Below, in pieces: positions 33,656 through 44,954 of a stretch of 64,000 bases of DNA. Position numbers and translations under genes: made by a program. How positions within the stretch are numbered: the first letter of the stretch is position 1; every line of letters starts with the position of its first letter. This stretch comes from Coptis chinensis (taxonomy: Eukaryota > Streptophyta > Magnoliopsida > Ranunculales > Ranunculaceae), in the NCBI GenBank assembly GCA_015680905.1, contig CM027377.1:41564501-41628500 (forward strand), in the 5' to 3' direction. The notes below the pieces were generated by a model, which ran no database searches, was not told the origin of the DNA, and worked only from the letters and a program-made list of their open reading frames with translations.

Positions 33656-34386
33656 GCATCAAAATCTTTCCTATCACCGTCCAAAATGACCCCATCCAGT
33701 AGACATGCAGCAATAGGTGCAGATTTATAACTACAATCTGACCTCTTCACCAGGTGTTTCTTCCCGGTTTTCGAACTAACATATACAAGATTCCGATCCA
33801 GATCGTCACCTCCACCCTTCTGGGAGGTCATCTTACCTACTTCCGTGGCAGCGACCTTTCCCTTCCCTCTACCTCCTATATCAACAGCCAAATCTAATCC
33901 CTTTTCACAACTGTCAAGGTCGGGTATGCTCAGGTCGAGCCCACGCATCGACCTCGAACTCCTAGCCCCCTTACCTCCAGTTCGCTCTGGCACAACACTA
34001 GAACCGCTACCAGCAGAATGGTCCACAATCTTAGCCAGCTTGGTGGCCCTAGGATCAAGCGCATCCGCCTTTCGCTTGGCCAAGCTACTTAGCCCATTAA
34101 GCACGAAACCAATTTCTTCTAGTTCCAGTGGAGAGCCCTCCCTCGTTCTCTCCATCAGAGTGACCCCCACACCATCACCTCCACCTCTGTGGACAGGTCG
34201 CCTCTCCGACCCACCCCCAGATCCCGAGGTCCCAACCCCTCTCGCAAGTCGCCCATGCTCAGCATGATTCCTGTTTCTCTCCTCCCTAGTAACAATGCCA
34301 CTATTCTCCCTCTCCATTATAGACTCAGTTGATGACTCATGATCAGCTTGGCCACGAGCTCTTTTCTTCTGGTTCCTCCTCTTCAA
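33656..34386 (-). CDS. Unrecognised open frame, about 240 residues, R/G/S-rich
   Basis: A minus-strand open frame runs from about 34386 through 33656 and then on, by chance, into the gag fragment. Only the part right of 33655 belongs together. It has basic and Gly-rich stretches (KKRARGQADHES, GTSGSGGGSERR), a helical-looking segment LEEIGFVLNGLSSLAKRKAD with DPRATKLAKI, and DLSIPDLDSCEKGLDLAVD. There is no clear ATG start: the first codon of the stretch is TTG. The region is more GC-rich than its neighbours. It could be the tail of a LINE ORF1-type protein or a piece of a host gene. I do not recognise it. Confidence 0.4.
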
Positions 34387-34668
34387 CCTTATTCTCGTCC
34401 TCCCCTCTCTACACAGTAGTTCGCTACCACGGGCAACTTTGCCTGCTTCTCAGCTCAACTAAGATTAGCAAACTTCTCAATCACTCCATGCTTAGTTCGC
34501 CTTGTAATAGCGACCTTTGCAAGACAACCAGTTCAAAGGTCAGTTCAATACAACACATATTTCTCAATATACAACAAAGAACACAGAAACATACTAGCAA
34601 AAATACAAACCCTAGTGTGGACACTAAACCCATAAGCATAGTAGTTCCCAATTACTAGCAATGACCTC
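34387..34668. other. Unassigned sequence left of the Athila stack
   Basis: On the minus strand it would be upstream of the unrecognised frame. A short peptide-like stretch (EKQAKLPVVANYCVERGG) occurs at about 34387-34450 in another frame. Nothing else seen. Confidence 0.35.
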
Positions 34669-35429
34669 TGATAAACACCCAAAACTGTAATACTAAACCC
34701 CATAAAAACATAGAATTTTGGTTAATTATGTGTTTAATAATCATGAAATAATTTTATTTTCGTACTTTTTAAGGTTTTTGCAATTAATGTGAATATAATG
34801 ATAAAACCTGCATCAAAGCACAAGAATATTGTGCATACTTGAAGTCTTCCCACTCAGCCCCAGTGAAGCCCAACAAAACCTGACTAAAGCCAAAGATTCT
34901 AACGAGACAGAACCAGTGCAGAACGGGATCACGTGCAAAGAAGCAACAAACTTCCAAAGCTCTTATCTTTCAAATCTGGACTCTGATTTCAGCAAGTGAA
35001 CTGCCAGAACGACCAGGGCGATGAGTTCTAGGCAAAGACAGGAAGTTGTAAAAATGCCAACATCCTGGGCCGCCACTAGACACAGCACATGGACCCACTC
35101 TGCGAGCCTACAAGAAGTGATGAGTTATCACACATGGACAAGTGGCAAGTTATGGATACTTTTGTGACACCTTGCAAGAAAAAACAAGACAAAACAATAA
35201 ATGCTTGAGGAGACTTGTGGGTAGGAAAGGAGTGCTAACTTTTGGCATGGTTTGGTGGAAAAAGAAAAGCTTGTAATAAAAGGTGGGAAGGCTTCACGTG
35301 AGAAGAGGGGGATATATCTTTTGGGATGTTAGAGAAAGGGGTTCATTTTTGCATTCCAGTTTTGTTGTTTACATTTCATGCATGGTATTTTCTTCTATTT
35401 GAAGCTTTTGTATTAGGTTGATACAGGAG
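34669..35429 (+). repeat. Partial LTR of a related Athila-type family (G0)
   Basis: It starts TGATAAACACCCAAAACTGT, close to the TGATAAGAGCCCAAAACTGT start of the G-type LTRs, and shares TTAATTATGTG and TAATAAT further in. It then diverges. It ends where the G1 3' LTR begins, in opposite orientation, so it was probably cut by that insertion. No coding part is visible. Confidence 0.5.
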
Positions 35430-36975
35430 TGATAAAATGTAAAATGATAGTTTTACCTACGAATAAGTAACGAGACTCAAACGCAAGTAAAACTAAAACT
35501 GATTTACAACTTAATGTTATCAAAGTTTTCTACTCTTTATGTTATTACAATAGAGTTGGAATAGAAGATTCATTCCACTCCTAGTTCTTTAGAATTCTAA
35601 GTTAACTACGATTATCAGTCTATCAAAATCAATGAGAGTAATGATGGAAATTAAATTATGATGGAAATTGTACTAAACAAGATACGATAATTCAAACTAC
35701 GGAATTACCAATTTGATGATATGAGGAGGAATTAGGGGGATTTGATTCCACCTTAACTCGACTTAATTTACTAACAAAGAATTGTCGTAATCCGAATTGA
35801 AATACTTTCGCATAGCAATTTGGTCTTCCTAATCCCTAATTGTTCATGGTAATCTCTACCAACTAACAACTAGCATGTGAAACAATCAAACTCATTCTCA
35901 TAGTGAACTAATTATTTTCTAGAATGGAATAGAATATCACGAACTATTATACGCTAACAAAAATCAAGCTTCATCAAGGCTTCTTCAAACCCCTCTAATG
36001 GAGGTTTTAGCCTTGAATCATTATGCTATCATTAATATATAAATCATAACAAGACATGATAAAAAAAAAATTATAAATTTACTTATTTGATTTAAAATGG
36101 AAATCTAATCATGCAAGGTTGAATTAAAACTAGTAATGATAATTAACTAAATCTATGAATTGAAGCTAAAATGATTTAATGAAATGAAACTAGATTTATG
36201 ATTAATAACTAACTTTATTGATCTAATGAATAATAACAATACTGATTCAAAACTGAATTAAAAACAAGTAAATAAAACTAATTAATGGAGTTTAACTAAT
36301 TTATTTTCTAATCTAGGTCTAGCTAATTGAATGTAAAAAACTAGATATAAAACGAGTTCTTGGATTAAAAAAAATGGCTAACTTAAAAACTAGATCTTAA
36401 GAGCTAAGTCTTGTGTCTTCAAATGGAGGAGACAAGATCCACTTCTTCGTGCATGGGCTGAGGAGCCATGTTTTGGGCCGGAAAATCGAGTCCAAAACCC
36501 AATTTCTTCAGTCCAAAGAGGCCTTTTCAGCTAGATTTGACTTGAACAGACTTTTTGTCCACTTCTACTTCTCTGATTGGGTCAAGGCTTAGACCATTAG
36601 AAAGTTTTTTCCAATCCGGTCGTTTTGACATAAGGTAGGCCCAATTCTAAGGTCTGAGTCCAAAGATACGTTATTCGGAAGTTCTACTGACTTTTGTGAG
36701 TTGGTTTTGCCTGCGATGACTTTGACTTTTCAGCTTTGACTGGGCTTTAAAAAGATTTTTTCTCCTTGAATCTTGGTCTTTAATCATATAACTTCTTAGC
36801 AACCAACCCTTGCTCCTTTATCTCGCAAAAGTGAAACATTTCTGCACATAATTAACTCCAATGCCTGAAATACATAAAAGAACGTAATCAGTATTAACTC
36901 TTATTTATTACTCGCATAATTGGTCTAAAAGTATTATTGTTAAGGGGTTAAAACTACAGTTTTGGGCTCTTCTCA
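35430..36975 (-). repeat. 3' LTR of Athila-type element G1
   Basis: About 1.55 kb, with TGATAAAATG at the left end and the conserved AAACTACAGTTTTGGGCTCT block at the right end. It is homologous to 29228-30712, 48166-49653 and (inverted) 56658-58148. The purine tract at 36978-36990 adjoins its inner side. Confidence 0.85.
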
Positions 36976-38880
36976 AACCACCCCCAAACAACATTTTGCT
37001 TGCCCTCAAACAAATATGAGAAATTAGAATAAGTGACCAAAAATGGAGTTCTAACTAATCTCGTTTCGCCGAGTGCGATTGCATTGACCATATGCAACAA
37101 GGCCTTAAACCACTAGGAATTTCCTAGTGGACGAGTTATAGCCTCATGAGAGTTTTCCAGTGAAGTTATTCACAAACTTCATCTATACTACAACGACTAA
37201 GAAATAAAACTATTGTTTCGTTATTTATGTCTCAATTATCTATGCATCTCACTAGCAATGAATACAGAATAATCAAGTCGAAACCTAAGCTAATATATGC
37301 ATAATAATCAATCATCTACGAATAAACATATATACAGTGAGTAATACTATGAAATGCACTAACAGGTCCATTTTTGAAAACTCGGAATAGCGTCCTTAAG
37401 TAGTTCCTCACATAATTGTCAAGACAAAAACTACTCTGATTTTTCCGCTCAAGTTTCGCTACTCCAATGTGCAGTGGGCACACTTTACCTTACAATCTCA
37501 ATGACACACAAGGAAGCCGAAGTCGATCAAACACATCTGCCACTTACTATCACACTAACATGTTCCTAATTGAGCTAGAGGTCTTATTTAGGTGTTGCGG
37601 GGATTAGGAGATGGTTTAAGATGGAAGGAAATGGATATTCAAAAAGGACAAGTTTGAGTTAATAGGGTCTTCATATTACGTAACTAGAGAAACCCTTGTT
37701 CTTTTGTTTCTACACTTTGTTTCCATCCTTAGCCTTTTTATTTTTGCTTTTTGACTCCTTTTATTCTATTTTTGGAGTTCTTATTTTGTTTCTATTTTTA
37801 TTTTTATTTTCTTTTCTTTGGATGGAAACTTCTTTTCTTTTCCTTTTCTGAAGCAACTAACTAATTTTTGTTTACACAGGTTTTTCCTTTCTCTTTTCTT
37901 CACTCATCCTATTCTCTGACTCATTCTATAATGGGTAGGTTGATTTTTTATTTTGTTTTGTTTTTATAAAAGGGTCAAGGATTTGTGGTTTATGAAAGGC
38001 TAAAGAAAGGCTCAGATGGACGACTAGCAGAAAATAATTCATAGGGTTGAATTTCTGGCTATATCGATCCAAAGAGGGCCTAAATTCTCGCTTAAGATAT
38101 GGTATAGTGATCAAGAAAGTGGACGTGTGATTTATCTATCCGGATTTTACTTTTCCCTTGTGTCATTTCTCAATTTTTTTCACTCATATAAGGTTTTAGG
38201 CTATATTCTCACAAGATTTGTAGAATAAGTACTCTAGCCTAGATTTCAGAAACCTACTGCCAAACAATCATAGATACTCGTGCAATATATTTATAAAAAG
38301 ATGCAAATATTATTATCTACATATTAACCTAAGTTTCTAAAAACTATTATAATGCAAAAGCTACGTGAGACTTCTAGATTATTAAGAGCATAGAGAAATA
38401 AAACAATACCAATATTCCTAAGTGTATAGCATAAACTTTTTATTTATATTTTTGAAATTTTGAAATTTTTGAATTTTTAATAGAAAACAAGTGCATATTG
38501 TACATATCTATATCCTAACAGATGCCTTAATTACACGTGTTTCTATGCCACCCCCAAACAAGAAGCATACTTTGTCCTCAAAGTATTGAAATAAAAATGG
38601 TAGAAAAATACCATGGAAATGCGTGAAATTCTGGAATATCTGCAAAAAAAAAAATTAAAACATACTAATATAGAAAAAGAAAAACAGACGCAACTCTATA
38701 TGAGTTCTTCCCGTTATAGGGTTACAAAGAATCAAATTGCTTGGGACATAAGCAGACACTAACTGAACCCTAAAAACTTACCTTATCTCCCGCGTTTAAG
38801 CATTATCCTCATCTATAAAGAAATGAGGTTCCTTCGCATCCTGCCACGCCATAGTAATTTGTCAGGCTTCACGCCATTTA
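36976..38880 (-). other. 3' noncoding region of G1 with two polypurine tracts
   Basis: On the minus strand, TGTTTGGGGGTGG occurs at 36978-36990 (the LTR-adjacent polypurine tract) and again at 38548-38560. Each is followed on the plus strand by a similar CTTTGTCCTCAA-type phrase. A pyrimidine-rich block lies at about 37680-37920. No open frame of note. Confidence 0.7.
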
Positions 38881-39449
38881 TCATATACAATCGCTAACAT
38901 GTTTAGCGCCACTTAGTCGGATGGGGTGTAGGGGGCAACCCAATGAGGTTGCACCTGCTATCCCGGCCAAGTCATAGCACAGAAAGATCGAATAATACAA
39001 TTGATGGGTCTCATAATGTCGACCCCAACCCAATTTGTGAAACGGGCACAAAAAACAGGGAAGAAACATAGCATAATACGACAAACTAAAACAGGCATAA
39101 GAAGGTAAGTATGCCTCATACTCTGGGCTCGAGCTAAACTAGACATTAATGTCTTGGGAAGGTCATATAGCAGGCGTCCCTCAGCTAGAGCAAGGAAAAT
39201 GTAGCAAGTGGCGTCATTCGCAGAAGAAAAACGCCACTCCCCTAATATGTTTAGCATGATAAAGAACATGATTGTGCCCACGTTAAGGGACAAGCTACCA
39301 AGGGCAACGTTATATGTCCCTTAGTCCTCTACACGGAAAATGCTGGCCCCATAAGTCTCATGCAAAAGATCATAGTTGTAGGCAGAGAAATTATCAACTA
39401 TGTAGCCCCATGGGTCTTGAATCTCAGCAGGCATAGGAAGCTCAACAAC
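38881..39449 (-). pseudogene. G1 extra open frame B, downstream part
   Basis: The stretch contains LSLNVGTIMFFIMLNILGEW, which matches the G2 segment ending MNIGTIMFWIMLNILEE. It has hydrophobic segments. Function unknown. It lies in the position where Athila relatives keep an env-like gene. The solo LTR at 39455-42127 separates it from the upstream part of the same frame. Confidence 0.6.
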
Positions 39450-39454
39450 AAAAG

Positions 39455-42060
39455 TGTCACAGCCCGAATTTCTAAACAATTAAAAAAAATGATTATTTGA
39501 AATATAAATATCTCAAACATCACTCGGTTCAATTGTCTAAAAACCCAGGCTATGACAGGGTGGATACAACACATGTCAAAACCTAAAACCCATATCATAA
39601 AGAATCTTAACAACAAAAATAATCTCCAAAAATTCTCTATTTCACTTTATAAAAAGGCTATCTTCCGTCCCAATAAAACATCAAATAAACTCTCTGAATA
39701 ACATTCTTAAATATCTTATTCTCATGTCATGCTAAAAATGTAAACTACGTTATTACATCCTTTCAATAAGAATCAGACCTAATAAAGAACTAACGGATTG
39801 CTCCAGGCAAGAATCCAACTCAAACTCCGCGGTTCCACTGCCTTCTACCTATGTTCCCAAGAACACACCCACGTTGCCAAAACAAAGCAAACATGGGTCA
39901 GCAAAATGGAATTTGCTGGTATGAGTAGACTAACCACATATAAACATTATCATACTTTAATTATCCAAACAATCACGTTATATTTTTCCATAACTTAATC
40001 ATTCTCAACTTGGAAGACAGGTAGTTCCGTCATTTCAACAGGCATATTTTCTCCCCAAGCAAAATTTCCATTATATTAACTCATTCTAATAACTCGTTTT
40101 AATATCTAAATCATTGAATTAAAACTTACCAATATCCACTGCTGTATAAGGGTAGGACCGCGTCCCTGCACAAAATGTTATTAAGTCCTACCCTCCTACA
40201 AAAGAAAGTTAGAACTTCTATATAACATATGTAGATATTATATTAGGTATTCAAAAGTAACCTAAACACTCGCATAATCAAAGAATACAACTAACCCGCA
40301 AGGCGAATACCTTAGTTCCTCTCTAGGGCAGTCCAAAGAATCTGGTCATTCATGGCACATTCAATGAATACCCATATATAACGCTAACGGGCCATTTATG
40401 GCACATTCAATAAATGCCCACCTAACATATGACATCATCAGTCATAAAACTCAAATCCAAAACTTAAGGCGTGAAGAGTTCTAAAAGAGTGCGGTAATTT
40501 GTTTACGCATTATTGAACTTTATTGTATATATCATTTCAGAGAACGAAAGAGTATCTTGATTCATGTATTTTTGGTTACGCGTTATTAATATACCGATGT
40601 CTAAGTGTCATAACGTTGTATATCATAAAAGACGAAAATCTCACATAGTAGTTAATACACATACACACGTATATATAAAGGTCTTAGTCTAAAGCCAAGC
40701 AAGCTAATAGCCCTAGACCTATCCTAATAGCCCAAATCATAATCCGAGTTAAAAGTCAACTTAGGTCAACTAGTCAAAAATCAACTCTGGTCAAAGTCAA
40801 CCCTGGTCAAAGTCAAAGTCGACCTGCCAAGGGTCAACAGCAGTCAACCAGCCCCAAACTCCTCTAACCCAAAAGCCCAAAGTCAAAGGCCCAAAGTCTA
40901 ATTAGTTTTGACCCAAGCCAATGTGGTCTGACCCAAGAACAAAATAGAACCTGGCCCAACCCAAACTAATAGATTTCGGCCCAAAGAAAACTAATGTCTC
41001 AGCCCAACAACAAAACAAACTAAGGCCCAAAACAAAAATAGATCTCGGCCCAATCTCGGCCCAAGCCCTACTAAGGAACAGTGTCATCTTCCTCACCAAC
41101 TTCTCTCCAGCAGCTCCTCTCCACCTCCAGCCACCACCGTATTTCTCCTCCTCCTCCAATTCCATCATATCGGTTTGACTCCTCCCGAAAAACCCTACAT
41201 GCCGATATCACCCAATTGAAATTCCATCACTCTTCAAAAACGCGTTTTGAATCCAATACTGGACATTCAAGCCTCAACACCACCCATTAACATCCCTCAC
41301 ACACACACTACACTACCCCATCACTAACAATCCATTCCAGTACACAACCAAAACCCCAACAATAAGGTTTAAATAATCTAAGCTACTGGGCGATTTCTCT
41401 GGCCGCCATTAACGCCCTTACAAGCTCCAACAGCCCACCCAATCATCAAATCAACAAATCCACAATCCATACAATATACCCAACACTTCATAACAATAGG
41501 AGTTTAAAAACCACCACAAAACAAAACGTTAAAAACAATGCAGCACGATTTCTGTGCGGCTGACGCCATTAACGCCTCCAAGCTTTGACAGAGCTTCGAC
41601 AGTTTAAGTTCAGAGTTTCAAAACTACAAACAAAAAGAGTCTAAACGAAACACAAGCTGAAATCTTGCTGTGGGGCTTGCGCCGCCATTAACAGCTTGTT
41701 TCAAGCTTCGACAGTTTAAGGCACAGTATCACAGTTCAACAGTTAAATATCAAATTTCAGAGTTTTAAGTTTTAACAACCCGACAGATTTCAACCGAAAA
41801 GAAATCGACAGTAACAAGGATTTTATAAACTAAAAATCCATAAAATATCTACTCACGTTTAGCGCGCTCCAACTATGGAAAAATCTTCCTTTTTTTTTCT
41901 TGTCAGTAAAATCTCATTTTTCTGTATAAAACTCTCGCTGTGTTTTTCCCCAAAAACTCTACGAGAGAAAACTCCCCGAAAAACAAGGACAACACTTATC
42001 TATTACTTACGGGACTTTTATCCTTAACTGATAGTTATCATCTATCCATTTTATCTATTT

Positions 42061-42093
<33 letters not shown>

Positions 42094-42127
42094 GGAAAAT
42101 AAAAGAATAAAAACACGGGGTGTTATA
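39455..42127 (+). mobile_element. Solo LTR of a second gypsy family inside G1
   Basis: A 2673-bp insertion bounded by TGTCACAGCCCG on the left and CGGGGTGTTATA on the right, flanked by the exact 5-bp duplication AAAAG (39450-39454 and 42128-42132). G2 has no insertion at the matching place (about 52140). The terminal style recalls chromovirus (Tekay-like) LTRs, a tentative placement. A TATAAAA box near 41925 suggests plus orientation. It contains no retroelement coding domain. Confidence 0.8.
42064..42093. repeat. (ATT)n microsatellite
   Basis: About ten ATT units near the right end of the solo LTR at 39455-42127. Confidence 0.9.
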
Positions 42128-42132
42128 AAAAG

Positions 42133-42430
42133 CCAACAAGAACTTGGTTATTTCCATTATTTTGTCATCAATGTTGATGGAGAACACGTGTTCTCCATCT
42201 ATCAAATAAAAGAATTTACAATGGTCATAAAAATACGAGGTAAGTGCAGGAGAGTAAAGTTCATCAGAACTTACCATTAAAGATTGCCATCCTGCTTGTA
42301 TGATTACTTCGCGAAACCACGCACCATAGGTGTCACTTTGGAACAAGTCTTCAAAAGATTATTCCGGTATGATATGAAGGGATGTCATCACAATAAATAC
42401 TCTCTAGAAGAGCTGCAAACGATCCTGGAA
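42133..42430 (-). pseudogene. G1 extra open frame B, upstream part
   Basis: It contains LYSPALTSYFYDHCKFFY and EHVFSINIDDKIMEITKF, which match G2 at 52445-52140 (LYSPTLASYFYDNCIFFE and VFSINIDNEPMEITRF). Conservation between copies points to a real family protein of unknown role. Confidence 0.6.
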
Positions 42431-43203
42431 CAACCCACAAAAAATTAGAATTTTTTCGTGGCTACGAAGGTCAGGGTGCGGGTGCGCTCCGACTATGCCT
42501 TTTATGGGCGCGGGTCGCGCTCAGATGCAAATGGAGTAACAGGCGTGTCAACGCTAGGCGCGCTCACAATTTGTCTTGGGAGGGCGCGGGTCACGCTCCG
42601 TGTGTTCTGAGCAGGGTGAAGTGAAAAATAAAAGGAAAAAATTGGAGGTTTAAGGTGAGAGATGAAAGTGAGATGTGTGGGTTTTCTATGGAGAATGAAG
42701 GAAGTTAATATAGGGTTTTAGTTTCTAAAACGAATAGGCAAGTTGCCAAAAAGATTTAAGGCAATTGCCGAAAACAAAATATTTCCAAAATCGAAAACGG
42801 AAACAACCCATATTCCTTATTCCAAAACAAACCTAATATCTTTTAGGTTGAATTTAGAATAGCAACTTCCTAACTCATTGAAATTTTATCCTACCACAAT
42901 ATCTAATCATAGCCATGCCAATATCGGCAACATTCCCAACAATCATCGAAATATTACTTCTAAAATGGTGGATCATATAACAACAATGCTAAAAGAAATA
43001 AGACCACCCCCCAAACAATTTGGGAAGGTGGGATTAAAGCAAAAATCATTGCATGCGTTGAAAAGAACCATATTAAATTAAAATCGAAATTCACAATACA
43101 ATTAACTACCGAATTCAAATTTAACTACTGAAATCAACAACTTAACATCCAAACTAATAAAAACAATAAAAATAACATCGAAACAACAACTTTTTCTAAA
43201 CAA
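42431..43203 (-). other. Spacer between G1 frames A and B, with GC-rich repeats
   Basis: It holds a cluster of GGGCGCGGGTCGCGCTC-like units at about 42476-42600 and a third purine tract (complement of CCACCCCCCAAACA) at 43004-43017. No open frame assigned. Confidence 0.65.
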
Positions 43204-44020
43204 CTAGCCACGCGATGAAGATGGACCCTGAGACGAAGAAGGGCCAGAGTTAGTCGTCCTTCTTCGACGACGCTCATGCCTCACAGATGCCTCCTCTGAG
43301 GAAGAACCCCCCTGGGGTGGCAAGCGTTCTAGCATTTCTACTCGGAACTTACGTTGTACCTCCATAAATGCGAGTTTAGCATAATCCGATTAGATTTTGG
43401 AGTAGCACTCCAACTCATCATGATCTTTGTTATCAACACAGGGAGAGGTGTAATACTCTTCCCAACTCCTCTAATCATATTTATCAAAAACTCGAGGATA
43501 CAGAATTCATACTTCCTCTCCTGGAGTATCCATAGAATGTGAAGACAATTCAGACAGATGTCACTGACTTTCTCCTTTCCAATGACATTCCTACTAATCC
43601 ACTGAGCTACAGCCAACTGGTTGGTTCGCAGAGACGACTGGCGAACACAATGTGAACTCGCATTGTAGTTTCCCTCTAAAACCATCTCTTTCATCAAAGG
43701 CTCGATCCCACAAATTTGGGATTCTTGCAATGTGGCTACTAGATTGCGTCCTTCTTCCATGCCGAAAATATGAGCCAACAAATTTCTATCAACTTCTCTC
43801 CTTATTTTATTCACCTTCACAACAATTTTAGTACCATCCAACTCCCTCATCTTATAGAATTTTTTGGACCAAGTCGTCGTGATAAAAGTCATCTATCGAA
43901 TACCATAACTTCGTCCAATTCCTATGAATCATCTCGTCACTGTAAAACGGCACAAAGTGGTCGGCAGTAAAAGCTTGTTCTGGCAAAATTCTTCTTCTTT
44001 GCGCCATTGAAGTTTGGAGT
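43204..44020 (-). pseudogene. G1 extra open frame A, env-position protein of unknown role
   Basis: It starts MAQRRRILPEQAFTADHFVP near 44007 and ends in an R/S-rich tail (RHERRRRRTTNSGPSSSQG) near 43204. The first part resembles plant 'putative transposase / ATHILA ORF' domains that follow integrase in Athila-type elements. G2 has the matching MAQQRRILPEQAFTGDHFVP. The frame is broken in a few places. Confidence 0.65.
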
Positions 44021-44954
44021 CGATTTGTGAGCTTGAGACAATGTAGGAATGGAGTATGAATTAATTCAAAATTTTGGGAGGTGGCGCGGTGGTGGTTCAA
44101 ATTTTTTTGGAATTTTTTATGTTTTGGTAGTGCAAAATGATGGAAATGGTGGTGGAGATGTTTTGGAGAAGTTTTGGAGTGGGTGAAACTATTTTGGCGT
44201 GGTGGTGTTTTTTTTTTTTTTTTAGGGTTTAAAATCGTTAATGGCGGAAGTGAGAAAAGAGAATCGCGAACTGTTTTGTTTTAAGGAAGGAGACGCACGT
44301 GCGATATTTAGGGCCAAGCCCAATTCGATTTTCGAAATTTTCCGATTTTTTTTTTTTTTTTTTAAGAACTTCAAACTAAAATTGTCGATTCATTACCGGT
44401 CCAATTTTTGCGAATGAGATATGGAAACGATAAGGAGAGAATTTTCAATCTAATGATCCATAAAACACTCTATTCTAACCATGGGTGACATATAAAAAGA
44501 TTGAAAATGCCTCAAAGTGCATGCGTGATGTAAGTTATGCGATCGAATAAAATCTAAATTTATAGATCATGTCAACCCGAATCAAAATACGATTAAACGG
44601 CATAAGCAACACAAATGGAAAGTTTAGCAATCACGGATGGAAAGACCGACACCCCACTCCCAAACAAATTTTAGACAATAGAATTTAGAAAATTTGTTTT
44701 AAACAGATTCCCGAGACTTACAAGATTACAATTTTTATGATTTTAAATTTTTTTTACTTTTTATGCATGATATTTACTATAAGAAAAATGAAAAGCAATA
44801 AAAACATAATTCACACCATAGAGGAACATGACTCAAAAATCGAGAAAACATGCAAGAGTGGAAAACGTGAATTATGTTAAACGTGGACTTAGGATTTGGT
44901 ACTTACAGCCACACACTCCATAGAGAGGGCCCGGTTACCTGAATGGTGCACTTA
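44021..44954 (-). other. Spacer between G1 integrase and frame A
   Basis: It contains T-rich runs near 44208-44223 and 44348-44363 and the fourth purine tract at 44651-44666. No gene. Confidence 0.6.

Noticed and set aside
33845-34267. Plus-strand Pro/Ser-rich open frame
   Set aside because: It mirrors the longer minus-strand frame at 33656-34386. The composition (P/S-rich opposite G/R-rich) is that expected of an antisense shadow.
40902-41168. Minus-strand Trp/Gly-rich open frame of 88 residues
   Set aside because: It falls wholly inside the noncoding solo LTR at 39455-42127 and comes from CCCAA-rich repeats.
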